Notes under the pieces: generated by a model
What the model was told of the DNA's origin: nothing
The model's input: only the letters and a program-made list of their open reading frames with translations
Database searches by the model: none
DNA from: Euwallacea fornicatus
Taxonomy: Eukaryota; Arthropoda; Insecta; Coleoptera; Curculionidae
Direction of reading: 5' to 3'
Assembly: GCF_040115645.1 (NCBI RefSeq)
Contig: NC_089542.1
Coordinates: 1,240,001-1,304,000, forward strand
DNA length: 64,000 bases
Program-made: the position numbers and the translations under genes
In this document: positions 47,684-60,000 of the stretch, one piece after another
Layout: the number at the start of each line of letters is the position of its first letter
How positions within the stretch are numbered: position 1 is the stretch's first letter

Positions 47684-49561
47684 ACTACAATGGCAAATAC
47701 CACGCGTCGTCCGTTCGAGTTATTACTTTATAACGAATTGTGACTTGCCTTGAGACCTTAAGTATGATATTATTTTGGTTTATACTTAATAAATAACATA
47801 ATTGCGTCTACTTCAGACTTCAGAAGCAATTACGCATCTGCCTCGGGCGGAGTTAGTCACCTGCTTCAGTGCTGAACGGCCGCAAAGCAGATTTGCTTGC
47901 CAATTTCAATCTTGTAATTTTATTTCTTACTTCATGTTCAATGTGGCTACTTTGCTCAGGGGCTTAAAATTTCAAACTTGGTAGTTATTTGTTTTGAGAC
48001 CATAACTTTGAGGTAATGTCGACTTGAGCCTGGAGCGGCGCACGCGCAGTGTAAATGCTACGTCTTGGATCAGTCGAGTAAAGGTTTTGTAAGTGATTGT
48101 GGCTATTATCGGAAACGTATATTTGAGGACGTTTTTACTTGACGGATTTCGATGAGGTTGAGCAGGATTTGGACGCTACGCATCAGCTAGTGCGCTGAAT
48201 AACATTTACGAATTTTCCATCTATTTCGTGCGACTTTAAGGTCGTTTTCGCTTGGGCCCGAATCGGGTTAGACACTGCGTTTTCACTCATGTCGAAAATT
48301 ATTTCGTAGCCAATTATGGCGTTTCTCGAATACCACGTTCCGGTCGAGACGGTTGACGAATGATTTTCTTGACCTTTCCTTGAATTCGTCATTTTAAAGT
48401 TATTTCAACCACAGCAAGGTGAATCAGTCACAGTTTTCACGCAGCTTCAGCTGCGACAATATACCACTTCACAGTGACATTTGTGAAAGTAATTTTTTGT
48501 CAATGAGAAATTTCCCATTTTTCCTTTCGAAAATAATAATTCCTCAAGGTATGGTGCTCTCCGTGCAGAAGCGCGATAGATGAAACGTTTCAGTTTCCGG
48601 GGTTCCCATACTTATATAGATGGAAAAAAGCGGCAAAGCGTGAGATATAAATGCACTCGCGGGATGATTTGAAAAGTCTGAAACAAAAAGAATTAATTAT
48701 GGTTTAGTTTTGCAGCTCTCGTTTCGAGCAAAGGTGTATGATGCGAAACCGAATCTCGATCTTGGAATTTTTTTTGCATTAAACCTGAGATTTACAGTGC
48801 AACGAGGACGGTAACCGTCTGATTGCGTCTTCTGGACTTGCACATCGTCGAGCGTACTTAAGTAATTCTTATCGCGACAAATCAAAAAAATCGTTTTAAA
48901 TTTATCTTAAAAATGTGGAATTAAAATTATTTCTTAATATGCCCCGATAATAACGTCATTCATTACTGATTTAACAGCTTTAACGATATTCTCCGTCGGG
49001 CATCCACGGCAAATCCAAGTAGTTATTACCAAAATCCAGTGACATTGAGCAAGTACGATCTTTGAGCAGCACCGTTGGAGACGCTATTATAAAAGCCAAT
49101 TTCTTATTCTCTCGTTAAGGCCTTGTTTTTTCCATAAATTAAATCTGGCAGCTTATCCGGTCCGTTATTTCCAACCGAATGGTAGTGGTTTTGTGCGATG
49201 CGATTAAACTTGGCAGGATATATTTTTACCAGCCCCGTCCCGATTTCGTGCCTGGCGTAAAGCAACTCGGAAATATCTGTCAAATCCTGGTGTTTCGTAG
49301 TACCAGCTAGTTGGCCGACCAGTACCACTAGCTGTATATGCAGAAACGTTAAATATATTCGGTAATATCTCAGAACAGTTGCTTTGAATAAGTAATTAAC
49401 TGCTCGGTCAGGTAGCACCTGACGCTAGAACCGCTACAAAAATCCAACAAGGGTAATAATAGTTTCATAATATCCAACCGGTACCACTGAAAACATCTGC
49501 TTTACACCTGAAAACAATAGTAATTTAGAGAGTTTTATTCAGGCACAGTTACACCGTCTTT

Positions 49562-49598
49562 CGTCGATGGAGTTTAGGTCCGGCCCTCGAACTGGCCA
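49562..49598 (-). mobile_element. Tc1-type transposase relic 2
   Basis: Minus-strand WPVRGPDLNSID aligns with the Tc1 motif WPxxSPDLNPIE. It is part of a longer repeat shared with relic 3: AGTAATTTAGA then GTTTTATTCAG occurs upstream of both at the same spacing (49519 and 49821). Confidence 0.6.
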
Positions 49599-49861
49599 AG
49601 TCGGACGGTTGAGCGTGATGCGGTAGTGGCTTTGTATGTTGAATTGTCGCCGATTGATTAACCATGATCGTCCTGCAGGACATTTAATTATTTTGCGACA
49701 TTAATGAGAATTTTCCGCCATTCGTCCATTTGAATTTTTACTTCGTGTTCGCGGAACAGGTCCCCAAAAGTGGGCCAAGTCAAGAGCAGGACTATAATTT
49801 CTTTTATGCCTTACAACTGTAGTAATTTAGACCGTTTTATTCAGACAAAATTATGACGCTT

Positions 49862-49900
49862 CTGGTCGATTGGCCTAACATCCAGCCGTCGTACCGGCCA
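49862..49900 (-). mobile_element. Tc1-type transposase relic 3
   Basis: Minus-strand WPVRRLDVRPIDQ is the most decayed of the three copies. It lies about 302 bp from relic 2 in the same orientation. Confidence 0.55.
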
Positions 49901-50414
49901 AACGCATGATTCGGCTTAATTCAGCGATGATTTTCCTTGATTTTGGTTTTAGATTAGATTTGGTTAAATGAAGACCTGATGTTCGATCAATGCGGCTTGA
50001 GTGGGGCATGCCTTATAATTTTTTAAAATCAACTAAAAACATACTTTTAAAGGAGAAATTGCAACACCAGATGCACGTTATTAAGCGGCAAAGGAGCGTT
50101 TTTCTTTTCCCACAATTGCCCTAGTTTGATTGGACAAGAATCATCAAATATTACGATACCGCCGCTAATTAAGCAATTTTAAACGTGCCGCTATACCTGA
50201 TTTTTCGACCAACCTGAGAGGATTTATTCATCTCACTTGCTCCATCTCGTGCTGTGTTGTTTTTAATCGAACGCCCCGATGTGCCAGCTACGAATTAAGC
50301 GACGCCCTGTATAGAGACAGTACTGACACCGTAACTTCTCAATTTATATTTCTTTCTTAATTTACTTCAGGAGATATGACACTAGGGGGCCTTCAACGAC
50401 TTTACGCCTCCTAA

Positions 50415-53400
50415 ATGGAAATAGGCGCCTTCCTATGTCTGACGTCATGCCTTCTGACGCTCAGCGTCGCGGCGCTGCCCCTGTCAATCACTGACACTCT
50501 GAGGATCACCCGTCACAACAGTGGGGATATTTTCACCTCGACAGATCAAGGTAAGACCGTTACTATAAGATTTTCTTAGCCTCTAAGGCCGAACCTGTAC
50601 GTTAATACTTCCTTATTACTTATATATACTGTAACAGGGAAAATCTGAGCGATGGAATGCCCCGCTAGATAAGTCATGACGTGTATGTCGAAAGCAATTC
50701 TTAAGTGATAAAAATGTTCTTTATTGAAGGCAACAGTGGGGGAATTTGCGTGCCATCGGCTTAGTTTTAGTACGATTTTACTGCACAGCTGGAAATGTCT
50801 TAATCAACACTTCCTTATACGCATCGGTTAGGTTATCGACGACTGTCAATACACTGTTAACTACGTTTAGATTGCCCGACTATAAAATCCAAGTTATACT
50901 TCGTTAAGGAAAGCTTCAGATTTAATTCCTCGTATGAAACTTGCCTTTAAGTGAAAAAATGTTGGATGTGGGCGCGATAAGGTAGCGCTGCAGAGATGTG
51001 GGTTGGTGCAAAGCTTAATTACTGTAATCCCCAAAATGAGTTTAACGGGCTGGTGAAAAGCCCCGAGGTTTTTCTAACCACAGATTAAATCGTATGAGAG
51101 ATCTTCCTTCGGGGCGATTTGGATTTCCTTGATTTTTATCTACCCCAGTTTGATTTAATCTGCTACAAGAGCAACAGCGTTTCACGCAGTAGCCAGGAAT
51201 ATATACGAGGAATAATAACAAAAATTTGAATATTAATTAGTGTCCTGATTGGTAGGAAAACTGCTTGTATTTTCCTCAATCTAGTTCTGCTTCACGTTTA
51301 TGATCATCTTCAGGTCAAGAATCGCAGTGGAATTCTGTCGTGACGTACATGTTCTGAATTCTCCCAAGACCTTCGTAGCATGGATTGATTTTTCGGTGCG
51401 ACTCGTTTAACCTTCTCATAGTTTCAAGGCTTATTTTGGAAATCTCTTCGGATGGGATGCGGAGGAAAGGAGGTCTCAAAGCAGATTAAGATCTTACCTC
51501 TTACACGTCAACATATATATTTTTATTTGTAGCGGCCGCCGCATTCGCGTTGCGCCACTGCTTTTTGGCAGCGTTTTGTACGGTGCTATTGAGTAAGAGG
51601 TTTCGTACCAAAAATCGAATCGCGCCTGAAAATATAAGAGATATAAGAAGTGCGTTGCGAAGAGTCACTTTACCGGGACCCTCATGCACAATTACTACAA
51701 AGAGACTTTTTCAGCAATTTTTAACAAATGTTTATGAATATGGAGCTACATATCTCCTTCGAGTTAATTTCCTGATCACCATCTTGATCACGTACCTTCA
51801 AAGATGCCATTCCATCTCTCTCCTCTCTGGGGGAAAAACGACCACGAAGAAACCACGCGAGACCGATAGATAATTCAATCGCAAGCCGCTTAAGTACTTC
51901 TGAGCATGTTTTGCACCATTACATTCGTCATAGCCTCGTAAATGGTACTATCAGCTTTTTCACTATCAAGGACAGAGTTAATTTTATGAGCGATATATTT
52001 CCGAGCATTTCTCAAAATCCGGAAATTGTAGTTCCAAAAACGGTCATAAAGGCCGTTCGTGGACCACGCTACTGGCTTACTAATAACCATGATGGTATTT
52101 GTCGTCGGTTAACTTACCACCGTGGTATTTATGACCGCATACACCGGTCGTTTGAATCTATTAACCGGCCGATTAACACGCCCGAATCAATTAAGGTGGT
52201 CTTCGTTTTGCAAAGGAGGGAACATGGCCGATAGTGAGGATTAACGAGATGATTGCGGGATATTAATCTGGGATTAGATGGATCAGGTAAATGAGCCCTG
52301 ACAAGTGGAACGAACGCGCATAAAGAGGCGATCCAGGTATAATAACCGATCATATTTCTAGATGTCAATTACAATGCAGTTTTGATAGGGAATTGAGATT
52401 ATGTCTAATCGGTGCATTGATCTTCACACTTTTCTAGGAAGTTGCTGGAAATCAACTTTCGCACTATCGAAGTTAAATAATACAATAAATTGAAATACCT
52501 ATCTCCAGCAGGGTCTTGGAGATCACTATTTGAAATCTGACCTCGCCATTGATTTAATTGAAAAAATTAGCTGAAAATGAATATCATCTCACTGGGGTTA
52601 TTCAGAGTGTAGGTAATCAAAGAGGATTAGATCCGGTGATCATGCAGGTCGACGAACGAAAAAATACACGAGTTCAATGATATTTATCACAGATATCATG
52701 GTCTCAACATAATAAAAAGGGACTTTCGTCGCCGTGAAAACTCTTGTGGGTCTAGACCTTCTTCTTAGCTTAACACGCCGTAGATGCGGCATCGACCAAT
52801 CAGGGTGTTGTCGGATTTTACATACAGAGGATTTTTTTTTATTTCCAGCGTCCTGGACGTCCCGTTTTGACCCCAGACCATAACGCAACCTCCACCGTGC
52901 CTCACTGTCGGCCGTTAATTTTTCTTCTTTCAATGGGGCTCTCTTCAAACTAGTTGTCCATCCGGGCCGAAAATGTTGAGTTTGCCCTCGTCTGCAAAAA
53001 TCACGACTCTCCAGAAGTTAAAATCCTTTTCTTGGTATTCCGCAAATCTTAAGCATTTCGCCTTACCATCGATCCATGGTTTCTTTCGGGCCGTTCTACC
53101 ATTTACATTATGGTTATGTAATAAATTTCGAATGGTTTGTGGAGTAACGACCTTATTTAGATATATTTCTACAATTTTTGCCAATTTGGGAGCAGGAATT
53201 TTCGGATTTTCTGCGATTTTTCCTCATAATCGTTAAGAATTTTCGTGGGGCTATTTCGCACTTTCTTTTTAATCCCTTTTTCGTTAATATAACGATCTAT
53301 GATACTCTGTACGGTTGAATGACTCCTGTTGACCATTTTACCCATTTGATGGTGAGTTTTTCCGCTTTCACAATGGTAGACGATGAGGTTTCTTTCGGTG

Positions 53401-54044
53401 ACGGTGGTTTGGCCCCTTTGTCGACCCATTGCAAGCAACAATTAAATTTAGATAAACAAATATAATAGCACGTAGAAAACACAAAAATTTAACACTAAAC
53501 TCTTTTAAATCTGCACTTACTACTAAAAATCTTGGATGTACGAGTTTCATGTTGATGTCAACAATTGATTTTTTGGAATATTTAATAAAAAATGCAACAT
53601 TTTTAGAACCCCTGTTCATCTACCAGGTCCGCCTTGTTTTAATTCTTTAACATAAACAAAAATTAATGAAAATAATTCATGTGCATGAGTTTCACCTTGA
53701 CGGACTCTCTGCTGTTAATGTAGCACAATCCTTCAGATCCAGTAGTTTTAAGAAATGATCTCTTCTACTACCACCTTCTCCCCCGTTTTTCGTCTTGTAA
53801 ATTTTACATTTTTTTTTAACTGAATGATAAGCGTCATCGAAAGAACCCCGAATGGATTTCTCCTTCTATTGAATACGTCTCTCTGTTTCAGATAAGGGCA
53901 AAGCATGTTCAGAAGACACCTGCATCGGCATCAGCAGTGGCACAGCTCAAGCCATCTCACGCAACGATCTCTGTACGTGCAGATGTCACCAGCACCTTCC
54001 AGCCTTCAGGGAAGATCTACAAATCTGCGTAGACGACATTCACG
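50415..54044 (+). CDS. Secreted cysteine-rich protein, first two coding exons (gene continues past the right edge)
   Basis: I do not recognise the family. Exon 1 (50415-50550) starts with ATG and a clear signal peptide, MEIGAFLCLTSCLLTLSVAA, then LPLSITDTLRITRHNSGDIF. It ends in phase 1 at GTAAGA. Exon 2 (53892-54044), after acceptor TTTCAG, is also phase 1 at both ends and encodes KACSEDTCIGISS, then DLCTCRCHQHLPAF and LQICVDDIH. That gives six cysteines in 51 residues, consistent with a disulfide-bonded extracellular module. The symmetric 1-1 exon and the donor GTGAGC at 54045 indicate more exons downstream. None is visible up to 64000, so the next intron exceeds 9.9 kb. Long introns and a repeat-rich setting are usual for developmentally regulated genes, but that is only inference. 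Confidence 0.75.
50551..53891 (+). other. Intron 1 of the secreted cysteine-rich gene
   Basis: 3.3 kb. It contains a decayed Tc1 element (52850-53441, minus) and a short inverted repeat (CGGTCATAAA near 52040 with TTTATGACCG near 52125). No nested gene is recognised. Confidence 0.6.
52850..53441 (-). mobile_element. Decayed Tc1/mariner transposase (Tc1 clade)
   Basis: Minus-strand pieces lie in the order of a Tc1 transposase. First is an N-terminal helix-turn-helix DNA-binding region from 53429 (MGRQRGQTTVTERNLIVYHC, then STVQSIIDRYINEKG). Then, in a shifted frame from about 53184, TPQTIRNLLHNHNVNGRTAR and WRVVIFADEGKLNIFGPDG, which holds the second catalytic Asp. A further shift gives HGGGCVMVWG near 52880. 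Frameshifts show it is inactive. The C-terminal third is missing or unrecognisable, and terminal repeats are not identified. Confidence 0.85.
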
Positions 54045-57000
54045 GTGAGCCACGTCTTTATGTATGGGTTAATGTAATGGAGCGGCCTCTGAGCAACCCA
54101 AACTTAAGTACACTTGATCTATCCATCAAACATCGTACCCGATTAACATCACGTCTATTAATAGCGAAACAAATCGTGTCATATGGCGTTAGTGTCTAGG
54201 AATGTTATCTCTATACGTGCTATGCTAAAAATTAACTAAATTAACGAATTTTCTATTAGCATTTAAATCATATTGGGGGGTCCAAAGCAGATAAACATCT
54301 GAATATTTTTTATTCGGTGAGCGGCACTGAAGATGCCCCACTGGGGGCCAAAACATGAACAATTAGCGTACGTCAAAAACGAATGATTTTTTTGCCCGCG
54401 TCCACTTATCGAAATTGCCGAACGTTGTAATTAGTTGTCGGGTTAAATCGTTTTTAAAACTTACGATATGAGATAATTTATCGGTGATACAAATTATCTT
54501 TAGGAGATAAGATAACATCGAGACATCTCGTGGTTTGCACAGGCGCTGTTAAACAAATAAACGATGTCGGTAGGGCCCTAAAAATTCGGTTCTTTATATG
54601 CACCAATCGTCTTTGGTCTGGAGATTTACGAAACGGCAGTAAATCCGTAAATTTCACTAGAGATTTGTAGAAAAAGGGGGCAGGTAAAGAAGCTTCGTTC
54701 ATGTAAGAGTTACACTACCGACGTTCGGTTGGGGCATCGAAATATCTCTGAAACAGTTAGAGCTGTGCCAATAATTTTTACCGTACCATTCGCGTTATTG
54801 CAAAAAAACCTGAACTAACCTGAACCCAAACTCGTCAAACTACACTTGACGTCTAAATCGAACACCACCTCAGGAGCCTAAGAAGAGATTCGGCAGTGTT
54901 AAAAAATAGCGCAACAAAGTGAGGGACTTCTTTCCTCCAAGAGGACTTCACGGTGAAAAAACTGAAGATTTAGCCGTTGTACCTTCCGCGATTGCTAACA
55001 ACAGTCCGGACCTGGAGGCGTAACGAGTTCAGTGAGACTCTATTAAAGAGAGCATGGAAGAGCCCAGATCTTGTAGTCTCCGAGAGCAAAGATGAATGTC
55101 GTTAATTTGAATCGGTTGACGAGATGCCATGAAGGAATATCTGCTTGAGCGAACAGCAAAAGGAGGGCAGTGTTGCGGCTGACGGGTCGCCGCCACTGAC
55201 AAAAAATCGTTTATTGTGTGCGTTCGACAAGTGATTTATCGCTTTTCGTCCATGTTCATATAGGTTGGTGTGTTCGTCTGTGTTAATGTTGGCATCTTTG
55301 TAAGAAAATGACGAAATCTTCTGGACGTAAGATCTTTGACTACATTAGGAGGCCCTTGTTGAGCGAGGTAGTCCAACAATAGTACCATCGTGGAAGCAAA
55401 GTGATTATTATGAGCGAATAACAAAATTAATAATAGTACTAAAATAAAACAAAGTTTAATAGTGAAATAGTGATAATTCGGAATGACACATTCATAATTA
55501 CCAATATTTCCCTTTACATATATAAATTGACTATAAATTCTAGATAAGATCAACTGCATTGTGCGTCGGAGATTTATATGCGGTATTAAATCCGTCCATT
55601 AGTTCGATCCATTGAAAACAAACTGAAAAGTTCAACTAAAAAACGCTTTTCATTGCCCATAAATGTGCCGTTTGGCGAAGAATGGAAAAAGGATTAATCA
55701 TGGGCGCTCGACGAGTGATTTATTGCTTTCTGTGTATGTCGAATTTTCTGGTATGTTTGTTTATGTTAATGTTTGTATGTTTATGAGAAAAATGCGGAGA
55801 CTTACAGTCATAGGGTCTTTAGCTATATACGGAGACTATTGTTAAGCAGTGGGTTAGTCTAATGCTAGTACAGCTATAAGAACCAAACGATTCTAATAAA
55901 CGATATTGAAGTGGGTCGTAGTGAAATAGCGATGAGCAGGAATGACACAGAATAGATTATTACTAATGTTTGACTACATACATGAATCGGTGATAAATTT
56001 TAGATAAGGCCAATTGCATCGTGGCTAAAACATTGATGCGCGGTATTAACTCTTTCCATTGCATTGAAAACAATTGAAAAACTCCTTTTAAAAAGCACTT
56101 TTCGCTACCCATAAATGCGACGTTTGCGGAAGAATCGGAACCATCTGAGGCAAAAACAGCCTTATGATACGTAAATGGAAAAATGCATGCGGCCATCAGA
56201 TCGAATTGAAAAAATGCTTCCAATTCCGAACACGTCGTCGGTCTCTACGCGACTCCGTAAGTACTTTCCCTGTACTGATTAGTACCAACTCGCGTTTTCT
56301 TCGTCTACCAATTTTTTCTCATTGCCCGTGACGCGGAAGAGACCAAGAGGAATCCGAAACTGCCATCGCGTCCGTGTTGCGAGGCTATTCTCTGCGTAAC
56401 AAAAAAATAACACGCGGGTAAAGTCAGGTTCCCACGGGGTATGTAGGCACGGGCCGAATTCTAGCCGTCGCTGTGCCGTAGCGTATTAAAACTAACAGCG
56501 AGTACTCATGAGATATGTCCAAACGAGTTATGGGAACGTCCGGAACTCCGCTATCTGTCAGTAGTAGCAAAGATCGTAGATATCCGGCCTTAGACGTCTT
56601 GTTAGCTTCCAGCTGAGAGTGTAACTTTATTGCCCCGGTTTTCTTTGCCTCGAAGTTTTAATTCTAGAGTCACGTCGTCTTGAACTCCCGTTAGGTGGTT
56701 GGAATATAGATTTCAGGGATGCTGATTACTGCGATTTATAAACATCGTTGCAGACATTCATTGCTGAATTAGTGAAGTTAACGTTTGATGGAGCTGACAG
56801 TACCTGGGTTTGAAGTTATGAAATCTTCAAAGGTACCTGCAGCAAACACGCGATTTGTTAATTATAAATGGCGTCATGTTTTCGATCGGTGAAGCTTACA
56901 GCTTAGTGGATAGGTCAGACATCGATCAGCGAAGGTAGTTCGGTTATTAATTCTCTGGTATCGTGAAACTGCATCACATTACATGTGATGTTTATGAAAT

Positions 57001-60000
57001 AAATGTCACTCGGCTCCGTTTATTCCATATGTCCGACAATTTCTTGCTGAAAATAAATCTTCTGTCGAAGGGGACTGACGAGTGAAACCACGTTCCGAAT
57101 TGCGATACAACGGGTGCAAATATTGTCGGCCGATTCAGTGGAGACCCGAAAAGTGACAGCCGACCGACAATGTTTGGACCGATCGTTTCCAGGTCTGTGC
57201 GTGACGCAACGGATTCGATCGAAGATTCCACGACAACTTACCTCATGAGTTTTAATCCGAATCGTCCCGCGGGACTGGGGACGGTGGTCGAACTTCGACG
57301 AATAATTTTTTATTCTTCGAGTGACGATAATCTTTGCCAATATTTCGACATGTTCTCCGACCTTCACCAGTTCCCTCACCGTACCATCGAAATCGAAACC
57401 GAAGACGAAATACTCATTAGACACTCAATAAGCGACTGTGTACTTACTGAGACATCGATGAACCCACATATTACTTACACACTTGCCCAGATCGGCTTTG
57501 TTAGTGCAGCATTATGCAAAAATGTCCGTTTCTAATCAGCGTAACCGACGCAACGCATAAATATTGACTAAACAACTTGAACAATGCATGTCCAAACAGT
57601 TACCCATCCCGAATGCTAATAAACCATTGGGACCTACAAACGCGACATGTTTGTCTACAGTAAGTTAGTAAACAACTTCAATTCCACTCATTAACCTCTC
57701 GTGTTATCTTCATCGTCTTCTCGCATTTCTTCCTTCGGTGGATTAATAATATACATTTAGGAATTCACATTCGCATAACTGTGTTGTGTAATACTCGCCG
57801 AGTTCATGCTATGGATATGATTTTGTAGATTATGAATATGTGACGGTTTATGATGATTATGGTTTATGGCGATGGAACATGTGGCGTTTCCGCTTCAATT
57901 ACTGGGATGACAAGCAAAATTCCTCCTTTCACGGGCGAAGGAGGAAATGGTCAATATTGCCAGCAAGCTAGACTGGACATTTTAATATTTCGAAGAGGTG
58001 TCGCCGGAAAGGGACGAAGGTACGTGTGAAAGTGATTGATGAAAATCAGTTTACGCTCCTCGAAAAAATTCAGAACGGGCAGGAACCCTTTACCGAACGT
58101 GTTCGTGCAGGACGGGCGGTACCGTGGGCGGTTCGTCGGCTAACGGCGCTTTCGGTGCGAAAAAATTATGCGGAAAGGAACACCAATCAATTGAAGAAGA
58201 GCTCATTTTTTAGTTACCTTTTCGGAATATACATCCGAATTTTATGATGCTTTAAAATATGTAAATAACGGTTAGTTATTACAGTCGGTGTTGGTGAACA
58301 CCATCTGTGGGTAATCAGGTAACGGTTTGAACGGTGGGAGATGTCTCCTCAATCAAATTTTAACACACTTTTTTTTTAAATTAAACACAGAAATTGCCAT
58401 TTTTAGTCAACGTAAATAATAGCAGGTAAAGGGTCATTAAGTATGTAAATCGCAGATCATTTAAGCAAATGGGCCGCTCATATTGTTCCTGGCTTTATTT
58501 ATCTTGCTCTTATTCCATTGACGTCGTTTCTCGACTCGGACGAAAACATATTACCGAGAAAAATCTCTTCTACATTCAGTTTTCAAAGGCAGATACAACT
58601 CAATATTTCGGTCTCCATTTGCGTAAATGTCAGCTAGTACCGTCGCCGGTACTTAAACCCGTCTCAAGCTGAGAGCTATAAAATCCCTTGATCTCCGGCG
58701 TCCCGCGGTCATCTTTAACTTTCATTGCATTTTCAAGTAAACATTACGTTCAATTATGTCCTTTTCCCGCTCCCACCTGCGGGACACGTCTACTAAATGC
58801 ATAATTGCCCCAAGACACAATTAATACGACCGAAAGACCGCTGGTGTAAGTCTACAGTTACGGAGCCCCAATTTTTGAAATCGACGTAAAAGATTCAGAG
58901 TCACCGCTTAATTCGTACTATCTCGGTACTAATATGTAATCAATTACTTGAAGACAGCGCCGAAAATAAATTAAACTGTCTGTTAGCGATAAGTCGGCAT
59001 TATCGATTATGACACCGAAACGCGATGGTGCCTCGAGTGGTACCGGTGTAGTAACCTTCAAGGTGCATTGATGAAGGCCGCGTAGTTTCCGTTTGTTTTC
59101 TTAAGGTTAGTGACTCCATGAAGTATTACTTTTGCTTTAATTATTGCAGTTACTGCGGTACCACCAGTAATTTTTCATTTTCAAGCCTGAGAATACGGAA
59201 AAAAAATCTCTGGAAATCGTGACTTATGGTACTAGCGTCACGTCAACCAATTGAAAAGTCATGCTCAAGCAATGCTTTATTAACCGTAGCCTCGCCATCA
59301 GTGGTACTTACATCGACTTGCCGCGATTCCCCGAAGAAACTCATTTCCCTGCGAGTTCTTCTACTTGCGATTAGGGAAAAAATTTGCAGTACTATGCATC
59401 GCGATCGATTCTGCAGAAGACAGTACTTATATGGGCCATCGCACAAGAAAAAGCGCATTTAATTGCGAAAGTAAAAACGGCAGTTTCTTTCGAGAAAATT
59501 GGAGTTATTATGGCGTTGAAAGTGCGTTGACACGATACTAATTGCTAATAATAGTCGGATTGAGTAGTACCAGTTTATTGACTTTATAACGCAAACTCAA
59601 GTCGATTTTCCATATGGTTTAATTGAGCTCTTACGTGCTCGGAGCAGGGACGGCACACGTACACAAGGCAGTACCAGTCTGCAATATGCATATGCTACGG
59701 CGCATTCCGAGCTGTCTCCGGTATTTCATGCAAAATTGAGGGAAATTATAATGAAATTGATTTAAGCCGCATGCAACATGTCCATCACGATCAGACCAAT
59801 AGAGTCGTATATATATATATCTAAGTAACTGTAAATCACCAACGGGATGATATCACTTTTTTGAAATAAATTATTAGGCGATCAAGATGGATGGTTTTGA
59901 AGGGTGGTACTGTCTGGTAACGCAGGAAAAGTGCCAATTGCACACGTAAGGAGTGTATGACAAAAATATCAAACCACTGGTGATAACAATCAGTTTTTAA

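Larger units (their letters stand above)
40222..50414. other. Ten-kilobase region without recognised genes
   Basis: It may include the promoter and non-coding first exons of the secreted-protein gene that starts coding at 50415. A richer stretch at about 41100-41400 ends in a donor-like GTGAGTAG at 41382 and is a candidate. Other contents, listed separately, are diverged repeats at 43690-44000, an A-rich tract at 44187-44231, Tc1-type relics, a (TA)27 array and a perfect hairpin. A 176-codon minus-strand frame at 47442-46912 runs through the TA array and is not credible as a gene. Confidence 0.5.

Noticed and set aside
57020..57535. Overlapping open frames of 121-134 codons on both strands
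   Set aside because: Opposite-strand overlap in a GC-richer patch; neither has domains, and no splice connection to the upstream gene fits.
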